Assembly (NCBI GenBank): GCA_016177925.1
Contig: JACOUH010000222.1
Location: 1 to 41,928, forward strand
Reading direction: 5' to 3'
Length of the DNA: 41,928 bases
From: Planctomycetota bacterium
GTDB lineage: Bacteria > Planctomycetota > Planctomycetia > Gemmatales > Gemmataceae
Position numbers and translations under genes: made by a program. Under the pieces are notes generated by a model. That model searched no databases, was not told where the DNA came from, and worked only from the letters and a program-made list of their open reading frames with translations. Each line of letters starts with the position of its first letter. Position 1 is the stretch's first letter. Shown in pieces: positions 25,003-36,323 of this stretch.

Positions 25003-25081
25003 GTGGGGCAGGCTTCCAGCCTGCCAAGCAGAGGCAGTCTTCCAGCCTGCCAAGCAGAGGCAGGCTGGAAGCCTGCCCCAC
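25003..25081. repeat. Nested palindrome, GGGGCAGGC family, copy 2
   Basis: Outer 23-bp arms at 25003-25025 and 25059-25081, with an extra partial left arm at 25033-25051. Each arm contains GGCAGGCTTCCAGCCTGCC. Compared with 21785-21839, the flank is conserved but the inner loop differs (TTCCA against ATCTT). It sits between the convergent small-protein gene and leuS, as a bidirectional terminator would. Confidence 0.8.
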
Positions 25082-25086
25082 GGGGC

Positions 25087-27978
<2,892 letters not shown>

Positions 27979-28085
27979 GGTCCCGTCTGCGGTTGGAGTG
28001 AAAGAAACCACCGGGGCAACAAACGCCCCGCCCCTTCATCTTACTGGAGCCGGCGCCGCCGCGAAGGTTCGGTCCGCCCCACTCC

Positions 28086-28178
28086 GGCGAGCGGGGCGTG
28101 TGAACGCCCCGGTTGGTAAGGCGAGCGGGGCGTGTGAACGCCCCGGTTTCTACCGGGGCGTTCACACGCCCCGCTCCC
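28086..28178. repeat. Nested palindrome, GGCGAGCGGGG family, copy 2
   Basis: Two direct copies (28086-28114 and 28120-28148) and one inverted copy (28152-28178). Each contains the inner hairpin GGGGCGTGTGAACGCCCC. It lies between the amidohydrolase stop and the leuS start on the minus strand, so it would be transcribed into any leuS leader that starts upstream. No gene is seen in 27979-28197. Confidence 0.85.
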
Positions 28179-28197
28179 CTGGCTGTGACCGACGCCG

Positions 28198-29067
28198 TCA
28201 TTTCGTGAAGAAGAATTGCTCGGCGGTCTTCCACAGCAGCCAGTCGCGGTCGGCGGCACTCAGGAAATCGAGGTGCTTTCGCACCAAATCGATGCTGTCT
28301 CGATAGACGTGCCCGTTGACGACCTGAAACGGACTATCGCTCTCCCACATGCAGCGCTGCGGCCCGAACGCCTTGACCACGCGCTGGATCAGCGGAGCGA
28401 GGTCGGTGTACGGCGCTTTCTTCTTGCCCAGCGCGTAGAAGGCCCCCACCTTCAGCATCACCTTCTTGTGCTTCGCCATCGCGCATAGGGCATCGACGTC
28501 CTTGTCGCGGACCGTGCCATCGACGCCGATGCGGCAGAGGTGGTCGATAATGACCGGCGTGTCGGGGAACTTGCTGCACATGCGGTCCAGCTCGGGCAGA
28601 GCGTCGGTGTTGATGAGACAGCTCATGGCCTGGTTGTTCTTGGCCCCGGCGGCGAACAGGTTGCCGTAGCCCTCGGTTCGCAACCAGCGCGCGCCGAGCC
28701 CTTCGTTGGCCTTGATGCCGCGCTCCAGGCCGGGGTAGATGCGGAAGGCGCGCACCTTCTTCTTCGCCAGTTCGCCCATCAGCCGTTCCGGTTCCTTGCC
28801 GTCCGGATCGATCACCGCCGTGCCGGCGAAGACGTCCTTGTGCAGGGCGATCATGTCGGTCATGTAGCTGTTGTCAAAACCGTAGTAAGACATTTGGATC
28901 AGGTTGATGCGCGTGACGCCCACCGGTTTGGCGTGCTTGAACAGCTCCTCCGGCGTGAACGACGGCGGCTGCATGTCCGCCTTCTTGTAACCGGGCGCGA
29001 GCGGGTAGTGGGCGGTGTCGGGAGTCCAGACGTGGACGTGGGCGTCGATATAGTGTTCTTTTGCCAT
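28198..29067 (-). CDS. Metal-dependent amidohydrolase (TIM-barrel, Amidohydro_2 type)
   Basis: 289 residues without a signal peptide. The opening 'YIDAHVHVWTPD' carries the H-x-H metal motif (H10, H12). 'VIIDHLCRIG' and the late 'CMWESDSPF' (catalytic/metal Asp) are in the places expected for the amidohydrolase_2 / 2-pyrone-4,6-dicarboxylate hydrolase-like family. Members hydrolyse lactones or decarboxylate aromatic acids; the planctomycete branch has no established substrate known to me. ATG 29067 is preferred because AAGGAG lies just upstream. leuS follows 219 bp downstream on the same strand, but a palindrome cluster lies between, so a shared transcript is uncertain. Confidence 0.82.
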   Translation of the reverse strand: MAKEHYIDAHVHVWTPDTAHYPLAPGYKKADMQPPSFTPEELFKHAKPVGVTRINLIQMSYYGFDNSYMTDMIALHKDVFAGTAVIDPDGKEPERLMGELAKKKVRAFRIYPGLERGIKANEGLGARWLRTEGYGNLFAAGAKNNQAMSCLINTDALPELDRMCSKFPDTPVIIDHLCRIGVDGTVRDKDVDALCAMAKHKKVMLKVGAFYALGKKKAPYTDLAPLIQRVVKAFGPQRCMWESDSPFQVVNGHVYRDSIDLVRKHLDFLSAADRDWLLWKTAEQFFFTK

Positions 29068-29355
29068 CGAGCATCTCCTTGCAGCAACTTCGGAACGAGT
29101 CAGGCACGGCGGATGCAATCATGGTAGGTCCCAAGCGGGGACGAGGCGAGCATCCGGGCGGGAGAAAGTCAACACGAATCGCCGGTCCTCAATTTGTTAG
29201 CGGAACGGTTTTCGGTTGCCCAGGGAGAAAGGATAGCGCACAATACGAGGATCAGGGAAGATCTACAAGGAAGTGTCGATCAAGCCCGATCCGGCCAGAC
29301 CGCACGACGTCCCACGGAACTGGCCGGAGGGGCAGCAGCGAGCAGGAAACCGCCT

Positions 29356-29775
29356 ATGGCTATCCGACTATGCCTCGTCCAGGGAAAGCCTCAAGGACAG
29401 CAACTCCTTTTCAACCGTGGCGAGTATCTCTTTGGCCGCGGCGCTGAATGCCACGTCCGTCCCAACAGTGAATGGGTCAGCCGGCAGCACTGCCTACTGC
29501 GGGTCACTCCCGAGGCCGTCTCACTGCGCGACCTGGGCAGCCGCAACGGCACGCTCGTCAATGGCGTCCGCATCGTGGAGGAGTGCAATCTCTCCCACGG
29601 CGATCGCGTCGAGGTCGGCCCGCTTGTCTTCGAGGTCCAGTTCGACCCGGCGTCCCCGCTGCCCGAAGCGCTCCCGGAGACGACCGACGACACGCTCCGC
29701 GGGGACGCCGCCAATCAGGAGACGACCGATCCCGGTCCATTGCCGCCGCCCGAGCCGTCGGCGGATCGGTCGTAG
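29356..29775 (+). CDS. FHA-domain protein
   Basis: 139 residues, essentially one forkhead-associated domain (about 5-98) plus an acidic Pro-rich tail. The phosphothreonine-binding signature is complete: 'YLFGRGAECHVR', 'SEWVSRQHCLLRV' and 'LRDLGSRNGTLVNG'. FHA domains bind phosphothreonine peptides, so this is probably an adaptor in Ser/Thr kinase signalling; no kinase gene lies in the window. The frame is open upstream, but FHA homology begins immediately after ATG 29356; its ribosome binding site is weak. The stop codon lies within a palindrome (29771-29801). Confidence 0.85.
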   Translation: MAIRLCLVQGKPQGQQLLFNRGEYLFGRGAECHVRPNSEWVSRQHCLLRVTPEAVSLRDLGSRNGTLVNGVRIVEECNLSHGDRVEVGPLVFEVQFDPASPLPEALPETTDDTLRGDAANQETTDPGPLPPPEPSADRS

Positions 29776-29801
29776 GGACAGCCGAGCCGGCTGTCCCTAC
29801 G
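29771..29801. repeat. Palindrome overlapping the FHA gene stop codon
   Basis: Perfect 14-bp arms, CGTAGGGACAGCCG (29771-29784) and CGGCTGTCCCTACG (29788-29801), with loop AGC. The TAG of the FHA gene is in the left arm. It separates the convergent FHA and 73-residue genes and probably acts as a two-way terminator. A truncated relative lies at 2855-2874. Confidence 0.75.
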
Positions 29802-29809
29802 AACGGGTC

Positions 29810-30031
29810 TCAGTTCCACACGCCGAGCAGGTCGCGTTCGGGCAACGACGGGCGAACGACGGCCTGGGCCTGGGCCAGCGCCCACCGATACAGTTCCTGC
29901 TGCCAGAACAACTCGAGTGGGTTGCCGTATGGAACCGGGCAAAGGATAAAGGCGCCGAGCGGAAGCTGCGGTGCGGCGGGCTGCGGCAGGGTGGCGTAAT
30001 CGCCCTCCCCACGCATGCGATGGCGATCCAT
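29810..30031 (-). CDS. Small conserved protein (73 residues), function unknown
   Basis: The C-terminal half, 'WQQELYRWALAQAQAVVRPS' followed by 'LPERDLLGVWN', resembles a small protein I recall in several planctomycetes, where the Tyr-Arg-x-Ala and A-x-A-V-V-x-P pattern is conserved. The N-terminal half is Pro-rich ('LPQPAAPQLPLGAF'). No signal peptide, membrane segment or catalytic motif. GAGGGA lies upstream of ATG 30031. Convergent with the FHA gene. Confidence 0.55.
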   Translation of the reverse strand: MDRHRMRGEGDYATLPQPAAPQLPLGAFILCPVPYGNPLELFWQQELYRWALAQAQAVVRPSLPERDLLGVWN

Positions 30032-30207
30032 GACGTTTCCCTCAATCGTGCAGCGGAGCCCTGCACCCGGGGCACCTGCGCCAGCTCGGTGCCCTCCCGC
30101 GACAGCGGGTCGTCCGCTCTCTTCTGTTATCGATCCGCTTCGCCCGGACCGCGACCGCAGTCGTCTCCTACCTGGTCAAAAAGGTTCGCCTCTTTTGGGT
30201 AAAATCG

Positions 30208-30237
30208 TTGCAATCCGCATGCCTCCCTGTTTATAAT
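30208..30237 (+). promoter_or_regulatory. Probable sigma-70-type promoter of the Cys-rich gene
   Basis: TTGCAA (30208-30213), an 18-bp spacer and TATAAT (30232-30237), 108 bp upstream of ATG 30346. It is an island of A+T in GC-rich DNA in the 314-bp gap 30032-30345, where I see no gene. Confidence 0.5.
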
Positions 30238-30345
30238 CCCCCCTCAACCGGGGAAGGTCCGAGGGACGGGCCTCCGGGATCACCTCTCTGCTGAGTTTCT
30301 TCCTGGAGGACCAGGGCGCAAGGAAACCGGGAAAGGAGTTCGAGG

Positions 30346-30840
30346 ATGTCCAGCACACTGATGGAACGGACGGGGATGGCAGTGCCCGGGATGGGCGTGC
30401 CCGGCGTGGTCTCGCCGGGCGTGATGCCGGCGGGCGTCAGCTACCAGATGGTGCCGCGCTGCACCTTCAAGGTCGAGCGCTGCCAGGACGGGATGAAGGT
30501 GTCCTGCACCTGCGACGACCAGCTCGCCTGCAGCACCCTGCAGAACCTCTGCAGTGTTCTCGCCGGCGGGCTGTGCTGCTGCTGCTGCACGTACAACGGC
30601 GTCACGGTCTGCACCTACAACTACACGATGGGCACCTGCAAGTGGGAGATGACCCCGCAGGGCGTCTGCTTCACCTGCACCAGCGGCGACGCCAAGTGCT
30701 GCTCGATGATCCAGTCGTACTGTGACTGCCTCAACGCGATGCTCAGCGCCGGCTGTCACTGCTGCTGGTTCGTCAACAACACGCCGCTCTGCTGGGGCTG
30801 CTGCGAGCCGGTCCCCGCCAAGACGTCCGGCAAGCGCTGA
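30346..30840 (+). CDS. Cysteine-rich small protein
   Basis: 164 residues, 25 of them cysteine. The first 36 are Met/Pro/Gly/Val-rich without cysteine ('GMAVPGMGVPGVVSPGVMPA'). From 'VPRCTFKVERC' on, cysteines come in pairs and runs (C-x-C, CC, one run of five), with 'CTCDD', 'CFTCTSGDAKCC' and 'GCHCCW'. There is no signal peptide, so a reduced, metal-binding state in the cytoplasm is more likely than disulfide cross-linking, but this is inference. I recall similar Cys/Met-rich proteins annotated as hypothetical in planctomycetes. AAGGAG lies upstream of ATG 30346, a good promoter precedes it and a strong terminator follows, so it is a well-defined single-gene unit that may be highly expressed. 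Confidence 0.75.
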   Translation: MSSTLMERTGMAVPGMGVPGVVSPGVMPAGVSYQMVPRCTFKVERCQDGMKVSCTCDDQLACSTLQNLCSVLAGGLCCCCCTYNGVTVCTYNYTMGTCKWEMTPQGVCFTCTSGDAKCCSMIQSYCDCLNAMLSAGCHCCWFVNNTPLCWGCCEPVPAKTSGKR

Positions 30841-30855
30841 TCGCCTGACTCATCC

Positions 30856-30894
30856 CCGGGCGGCGCGGGCCTGACTCGCGCCGCCCGGTCTTTT
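30856..30894 (+). terminator. Rho-independent terminator of the Cys-rich gene
   Basis: A perfect 12-bp stem, CCGGGCGGCGCG (30856-30867) and CGCGCCGCCCGG (30877-30888), followed by TCTTTT. It lies 15 bp after the stop codon. Confidence 0.85.
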
Positions 30895-31040
30895 CTGCCG
30901 ATTGTCCCGTTCGCTCCGTTGGCACGCTCCGTGCGGCCATCGTCTGGGCCTGCGCTCCCCTTGACAGCGCGCGCCGCCGTCGCCATCCTGAAAAGGAATG
31001 AGCAAGCGGGCCGCTTGCTGCTGCGAAGGAGGTCCCGTCG

Positions 31041-31655
31041 ATGTTTCGCTCCCTGTTGAGTGTGCTGGTCCTGGGCGCCGTCGCGCTGGGGCAGGACGAC
31101 TCGCCTCCGGCTTTCCCCAAGCCGGGCAGCGACATCCCGGGCCCCTTCCACGTCTACAACGTCACGGGCAAGAAGAAAGGCAACTATCACTGCCTCGTTT
31201 CGGAGTTCGGCCTCAACCCGGTGGTGATGGTCGTCGTCCGCGGCGTCGAGGACAAGGAAGGCTTGCAGCCGCTGCTCGGGAAGCTCGACAACCTGATCGA
31301 CAAGAATCCCAACACGCGCCTGGCCAGCTTCGCTGTCTTCCTGAGCAGCACCCTCAAGGACGTGGCCCGCGAGGACGATCAGCGCGACAGGTTGTCGAAG
31401 AAGATCGAGGACCTCTTCAAGGCGGGTGGGGTCAAGCACATCGTCCTCGCCCTGGACACGCCGAAGAAACTCGCCAAGTGGCCGCTCGACGAAAAGGCAG
31501 ACGTGGTCGTCGTTCTGTACAACGAGTACCGGACCCTCGCCGTCCACAACCTGACCTGGGAGCAGCTCAATTCGCCCAAGAAGGATGAACTCTCCGCGAA
31601 GGCGAAGGAAGTCCTCGACGACGTGCGCCGGAAGTTCGGCGCCAACCGCGGCTAG
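31041..31655 (+). CDS. Secreted thioredoxin-like protein of a planctomycete type
   Basis: 204 residues with a short signal peptide ('LLSVLVLGAVALGQ'). The mature part opens 'PGPFHVYNVTGKKKGNYHC' and continues 'LVSEFGLNPVVMVVVRG'. I recall this segment from planctomycete exported proteins, where it often carries C-x-x-C; here only the first Cys is present (C-L-V-S), so dithiol redox chemistry is unlikely. The rest alternates strands and helices as in a thioredoxin-like fold, and the C-terminal helix is Lys/Glu-rich. GGAGG lies eight or so bases before ATG 31041. No operon partner. Confidence 0.7.
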   Translation: MFRSLLSVLVLGAVALGQDDSPPAFPKPGSDIPGPFHVYNVTGKKKGNYHCLVSEFGLNPVVMVVVRGVEDKEGLQPLLGKLDNLIDKNPNTRLASFAVFLSSTLKDVAREDDQRDRLSKKIEDLFKAGGVKHIVLALDTPKKLAKWPLDEKADVVVVLYNEYRTLAVHNLTWEQLNSPKKDELSAKAKEVLDDVRRKFGANRG

Positions 31656-31683
31656 GGCGTGTTGCGGGCGGTCGTAGCGTCTG

Positions 31684-31750
31684 GGCGAGCGGGGCCAGTG
31701 ATGGCCCCGGTCAACGAAACGGACCGGGGCCATCACTGGCCCCGCTCGCC
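31684..31750. repeat. Nested palindrome, GGCGAGCGGGG family, copy 3
   Basis: Perfect 28-bp arms at 31684-31711 and 31723-31750, each with the inner hairpin GGGGCCAGTGATGGCCCC. Flanks match the copies at 15912 and 28086, while the inner stem and loop bases differ with pairing kept. It follows the thioredoxin-like gene by 28 bp. The rest of 31656-31961 shows no gene. Confidence 0.85.
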
Positions 31751-31961
31751 TCGTGCCCCCTTGTCTTGCCGCGTAGAATGGAGGCGGTGACGGCAAGCGT
31801 GAGCGATCGTCGCATCCGCTACAAGCCGTCCGCCCCGCCTCCCAGATCTCCTCCCTTGACGTGACAGCTTGATGACGGTCGGGACGGCCGTCCGATGATC
31901 TCGACATGATGCCGTATCGACCTTGACCGGCCCCAATGCCAGTACGGCCAAGGAACCCCCC

Positions 31962-34900
31962 ATGACGTCCACCCGGAACGGAATCCTGCTGACCCTGCTG
32001 ATCCTCCTACTCGGCGCTGGGCCGGCGAGGGCCAGCGGCGTGCCCTCCTGGTTGCCGCGCTATGACCTCGAAATCCGGCTCGACCCCGTCCACCATACTG
32101 CTCACACGCGACAGCAAGTCACCTGGACCAACCGCCACCAACGCCCCGCCACCGAACTGGTCTTCAACGCGCACTCGCACTACAAGGTGCCCGACAAGCA
32201 GGTCGGCTTCTTCGCCAAGACGCTCGAAATCCTGCGCATGAATCCCGGCGAGGCCCTCGACACGCAGGGCGAGGCCCTCCAGGTTGACCATGTCCGCCTC
32301 TCCGCCCCGTCCGGCGCCGGGGCACCCGCGCGAGCGGGTCGCGCGGATCTCGCCTTCCACTACGGCGGCGATACCAGCACCGACCTCATCGTCGCGCTAC
32401 CTCGCCCCGTTGCGTCCGGCGAGACAATCACCGTCGTCCTCGAGCACACTTTTCACCTGCCGCAGCGCATGGGCCGCTGGGGGCAGTGGCAGGGCGTCAC
32501 CATCCTGAGCAACTGGCTGCCCGTGCTGGCTGTCTACGATGAAGAGGGCTGGCACCCGACGGCGTTCGTACCGTGGCATCAGCCGTTCTTCAACGAGGCC
32601 GGCATCTACGACGCCCTCGTCACCCTGCCCACCGACCAGAAACTCGCCTGCACGGGGGCCGTCACCGGCGAACGCCAACTGCCGGGCGGCTTCCGCCAGG
32701 TGTCGATCACCGCCATCGGCGTCCGTGACTTCGCCCTGCTGTGCAGCGCCCGTTATCACGAGTTCACCGGGCAGACACCAATCGGCCACGGTCTGCCGCC
32801 GGTCAACGTCCGCGTCCTGGCGTTCCCCGAACACGAACATTACGCCCGGGAAATGGTCCGCATTGCCTGCGAGGTGATCCCCGTCTACAGCCGCTGGTTC
32901 GGTCCGTATCCGTATCCCGACTTCACCATCACCGAGGCGTTCTTCGGCTGGAACGGCAACGAGTGCTCGACGCTGATCATGATCGACGAGCGCGTCTTCG
33001 GCATGCCGAAACTGGCGAGCTGCTACGTCGAGTACCTGGTGGCGCACGAGACCTGTCATCAGTGGTGGTACAATCTCGTCGGCACCAACGGCTACTGCGA
33101 GACCTGGATGGACGAGGCGCTGGCGACCTACTTCAGCCACCGCTTCCTGAACGAGAAGTACGGCAAGAACAACGACCTCTTGCACTTCCCGCGCGGGCTG
33201 GAGTGGCTGCCGAATATCCGCCGTCAGGATTACCGCAATTACGGGCTGCTTGGCACCATTGGCCGCGGCGAGAACGGGCCGGTCGTGCAGGATATCCCCA
33301 AGTTCGGCCACCTCGTCAACCTGTTCAGCCTCTGCTACGACAAGGGCGCGCGCATCGTCGGCATGATCGAGGAGCGCCTCGGCGAGGTGGCCTTCCTCGA
33401 CTTCATTCGCATCGTCTATCAGCGCTATCGCTATCGGATCATCCGCGTGGCCGACTTCCAGCGCGAGTTGGAGCAGTACACCGGGCAGTCGTGGGAGGCC
33501 TTCTTCCGCGACTGGCTGCACGGCCCCGGCCTGTGCGACTGGTGCGTCGACAAGGTCAAGATCACCCACGACGCCGGGGCGAAGCAGGAGGACGAGTCGC
33601 CCTGCAAGGCGACCATCCTGCTGCGCCAGAAGGGCGAATGTACCGAGCAGACGGTGCTCGGCATCGCCCTGGACAAGGACGATGAGTATTGTCTGCGTAT
33701 CCCCATTATACCCCAGGCGGCGCGGGTCGAGTTGCCTGATATTGGCGCCGTGGTGGAATGCGAGGGCGAGGACCGGATTCGCGTCGAGGTAGAGCTGCCT
33801 CACAAACCCAAGCAGATCACGGTCGACCCCGATCAAATCCTCGTCGACAAGGACCCGGCGAACAATTACTGGAAGAAGCCAGTCCGCACGCGCCTGACGC
33901 CCTTGTACACGTTCCTGGAGGAGACCGACCTGACCAATGCCTTTGACCGCTGGAACGTCATCTGCGGGCCGTGGGTCAACCGTCAGGCCTATGCCGATCC
34001 GTGGTACACGCGCTCGACGCTGGCCGGCGTGCGCGCAGGGCTGTACCGCACGCAGGAGTTCAGCGGCGGCGTCTACGCCGCGTACCGCACCGACTACCGC
34101 GACGTCGTCGTCGGCGCCGATGGTCTGCTCGACCACTGGCCGCTGCCGAAGACGCAATTCGGCTTCCACGTCGAGGAGCGCCTGGTCGGCTTCCAGACCG
34201 GCCGCGACACGGCGTTCCGCGGCTCGGTCTTCGGGCGTTACGTCAAGCAGTACGGCTCGAGCCTGTACCTGCCGCCGATGGAGTACGTCGAGGGCTTCGC
34301 CACTTACCAGGACAACTTCCTGCCGCTGGACCGCCATCCGCTACGGAGCGGACGTCGCTTCGACAGTCTCGGCACCGGCGGGCTCCATTATCATCTCAAT
34401 TACCTGACGCCGTACTGGGACCCGGCGGGCGGCTTTCAACTCGACCTGACCTACGAGGGCGGGACGGTGGAATTCGAGAACGGTCCACCCGCCCTGAAGG
34501 AGCGGAGCCATCGCGCGGCGCATCAGGCGACGGGACAGTTGTCGATCGTGAAGGGGTTCCCGGACCTGACCGGACTGGCCACCAACAAGGGCCCGCTGGG
34601 CGAGTGGGCGGCCCCGGCGCTGTGCTGGCTGGCGGACACGCGGCTGGCTTTGCGGGCCTATGGTGCCGGCGGATTGCCCGACGAGGTGGAGTACTTCCCG
34701 CTCGGTGGCGGCAGCCTGTTCCGTGGCTTCGACCAGGCTGAACGGCAGGGCAGCCTGGTGTGGGTGGCGAGCGCCGAGTGGCGCGTACCGCTGGCGCGAG
34801 AGGTCCACTGGGACGTGTGCGATCACGTCTTCGGGGCGCGCAACCTCTATGGGGCGCTGTTCTATGACATGGGCGACGCTTACACGCGCGGCCACTCCCC

Positions 34901-35054
34901 CGGTCCGGTCGCCCACGCCCTCGGCGCCGGCCTGCGGATGGACGTTGCGATCTTCGGCTTCGTGGAGCGGTCCACTCTGCGATTCGACGTGGCGAAGACG
35001 GTGAATGCCGACAGTCCCGTGCAATTCTGGCTCGGAATCCAGCATCCGTTCTGA
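31962..35054 (+). CDS. M1-family metallopeptidase fused to an Omp85-like beta-barrel
   Basis: 1030 residues with a signal peptide ('GILLTLLILLLGAGPARA'). About 30-560 form an M1 (gluzincin) peptidase: 'GWNGNECSTLIMID' stands where GAMEN-type sequences sit, HETCH (362-366) is the HExxH zinc site, and E385 in 'DEALATYFSHRF' is the third ligand. Residues about 640-1030 are rich in alternating aromatic strands. They carry 'GGGSLFRGFDQAE' (like the Omp85 RGF motif), 'ALFYDMGDAY', 'GAGLRMDV' and a closing 'LRFDVAKT', ending in Phe as outer-membrane barrels do. This suggests a peptidase tethered to the outer membrane by its own barrel. The fusion is unusual to me. ATG 31962 is chosen for the signal peptide. 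It converges with argG, two bases apart. Confidence 0.85.
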   Translation: MTSTRNGILLTLLILLLGAGPARASGVPSWLPRYDLEIRLDPVHHTAHTRQQVTWTNRHQRPATELVFNAHSHYKVPDKQVGFFAKTLEILRMNPGEALDTQGEALQVDHVRLSAPSGAGAPARAGRADLAFHYGGDTSTDLIVALPRPVASGETITVVLEHTFHLPQRMGRWGQWQGVTILSNWLPVLAVYDEEGWHPTAFVPWHQPFFNEAGIYDALVTLPTDQKLACTGAVTGERQLPGGFRQVSITAIGVRDFALLCSARYHEFTGQTPIGHGLPPVNVRVLAFPEHEHYAREMVRIACEVIPVYSRWFGPYPYPDFTITEAFFGWNGNECSTLIMIDERVFGMPKLASCYVEYLVAHETCHQWWYNLVGTNGYCETWMDEALATYFSHRFLNEKYGKNNDLLHFPRGLEWLPNIRRQDYRNYGLLGTIGRGENGPVVQDIPKFGHLVNLFSLCYDKGARIVGMIEERLGEVAFLDFIRIVYQRYRYRIIRVADFQRELEQYTGQSWEAFFRDWLHGPGLCDWCVDKVKITHDAGAKQEDESPCKATILLRQKGECTEQTVLGIALDKDDEYCLRIPIIPQAARVELPDIGAVVECEGEDRIRVEVELPHKPKQITVDPDQILVDKDPANNYWKKPVRTRLTPLYTFLEETDLTNAFDRWNVICGPWVNRQAYADPWYTRSTLAGVRAGLYRTQEFSGGVYAAYRTDYRDVVVGADGLLDHWPLPKTQFGFHVEERLVGFQTGRDTAFRGSVFGRYVKQYGSSLYLPPMEYVEGFATYQDNFLPLDRHPLRSGRRFDSLGTGGLHYHLNYLTPYWDPAGGFQLDLTYEGGTVEFENGPPALKERSHRAAHQATGQLSIVKGFPDLTGLATNKGPLGEWAAPALCWLADTRLALRAYGAGGLPDEVEYFPLGGGSLFRGFDQAERQGSLVWVASAEWRVPLAREVHWDVCDHVFGARNLYGALFYDMGDAYTRGHSPGPVAHALGAGLRMDVAIFGFVERSTLRFDVAKTVNADSPVQFWLGIQHPF

Positions 35055-35056
35055 GC

Positions 35057-36298
35057 CTACGAGGGCCGAACCTGGCCAGCTGCGGCGAGGGCGCGAGCGC
35101 TGACCGACAGCACTCGCAGGAAGCCCTCCGAGTCGGCGTGATCGAACTCGCCGGTCGCCTCCATCGAGGCGTTCTCCTCCGAGTACAGCGAGTGCGGCAC
35201 CTCCGACGCCGACGCGAAGGTCACACTCCCCTTGTACAGCGCCACCGTGATCGTCCCCGTCACGAGTTGAGCGATCTGACGCACTGCCTCCTTCGCCACA
35301 CGCGACGCAAGGTCGTAGCCATAGCCCTGGTAGACTTGCCGGGCGAGAAAGCCCGATAGGTGATCGAACAACTCGCGCGACCGGCGGTCGAGGACGAGTT
35401 GCAGCAGGTAGGCGTAGCAGGTGCCGAGCAGCTCCATGCCGGGCGCCTCGTAGACACCGCGCGACTTGACGCCGACGAAGCGGTTTTCGACGAGGTGCGT
35501 CGCGATGCCGACCCCGTGCCGCCCGCCGAGATGATTTGCCAGCGCGATGGCCCCGTAGGCGTCAACCTTTTCGCCGTTGATCGACACCGGGCGGCCCTTC
35601 TCGAAGCGGACCGTCACCTTCTCCGGCTCGTTCGGCGCGTTGGCAGCGTGGACGCCCATGCCGGGCGTGATGAACGTCGGCGGCGTGTGCAGCGACTCGA
35701 GCCTGCCGGCCTCGTGCGTCAGGCCGAGCAGGTTGGCATCGGTCGAGTAAGGAGCATCGCGGGTAGCTTTTATCGGCAGCTTGCGCTCCAGGCAGTAGTC
35801 GATCATCTCGCTGCGACCGCGGAAACGGCTGAGGAACTCCGGGTCGCGCCACGGAGCGTAGACCTGGAAGTCGGGGGCGAGCATGTTGGTGACGAGCTGG
35901 AAGCGAACCTGGTCGTTGCCGCGGCCGGTCGCCCCGTGGCTGAGGGTGCGGATGCCGCGTTTGCGCATCTCGGGAAGCATGCCGCTGACGATGACGTGGC
36001 GGCCGATGCCGGTCGTGTTCCAGTAGCGGCCCTCGTAGCAGGCCTGGGCCTGGATGATCTCCAGCCCCGCTTCGGCGATGGCGTCGCGGAGAGGGACCGA
36101 CACGAAGTCGACCGCCCCGGACGCCAGCATGCGGACGCGGACGGCGTCGAAGTCGGGCTCGTCGGGCTGGGCCATGTCCGCGGTGAAGGCGACGACCCGG
36201 ACGCCCAGTTCCGTCAGCCAGCGCGTGATGGTGCAGCTGTCCAGGCCGCCCGAGGCCGCGAAGGCGATCGTCTGGCCCTTGAGGTGGCTCGCGTTCAT
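35057..36298 (-). CDS. argG: Argininosuccinate synthase
   Basis: 413 residues. It joins citrulline and aspartate with ATP to argininosuccinate, the penultimate step of arginine synthesis, in the cytoplasm. The PP-loop 'FAASGGLDSCTITRWL' is at 12-27; 'ACYEGRYWNTTGIGRHVI' and 'SHGATGRGNDQVRFQL' are substrate-binding segments, and 'PYSTDANLLGLTHEAG' is also typical. Length and order of motifs are normal and the gene looks intact. No other arginine gene is in the window. A WD40 gene lies 25 bp downstream of... more exactly its stop (36324) is 25 bp upstream of this start on the same strand, so the two are probably co-transcribed with the WD40 gene first. Confidence 0.93.
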   Translation of the reverse strand: MNASHLKGQTIAFAASGGLDSCTITRWLTELGVRVVAFTADMAQPDEPDFDAVRVRMLASGAVDFVSVPLRDAIAEAGLEIIQAQACYEGRYWNTTGIGRHVIVSGMLPEMRKRGIRTLSHGATGRGNDQVRFQLVTNMLAPDFQVYAPWRDPEFLSRFRGRSEMIDYCLERKLPIKATRDAPYSTDANLLGLTHEAGRLESLHTPPTFITPGMGVHAANAPNEPEKVTVRFEKGRPVSINGEKVDAYGAIALANHLGGRHGVGIATHLVENRFVGVKSRGVYEAPGMELLGTCYAYLLQLVLDRRSRELFDHLSGFLARQVYQGYGYDLASRVAKEAVRQIAQLVTGTITVALYKGSVTFASASEVPHSLYSEENASMEATGEFDHADSEGFLRVLSVSARALAAAGQVRPS

Positions 36299-36323
36299 AT
36301 CGCTCTTTCTCGTTGCTCGGTCG

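Noticed and set aside
25003..25081. Tandem repeat array
   Set aside because: It is an inverted-repeat element with one extra half-arm, related to 21785-21839, not a regular tandem array.
28086..28178. Short CRISPR-like array
   Set aside because: Only two direct copies plus one inverted copy with a few bases between them; no spacers of regular size and no cas genes.
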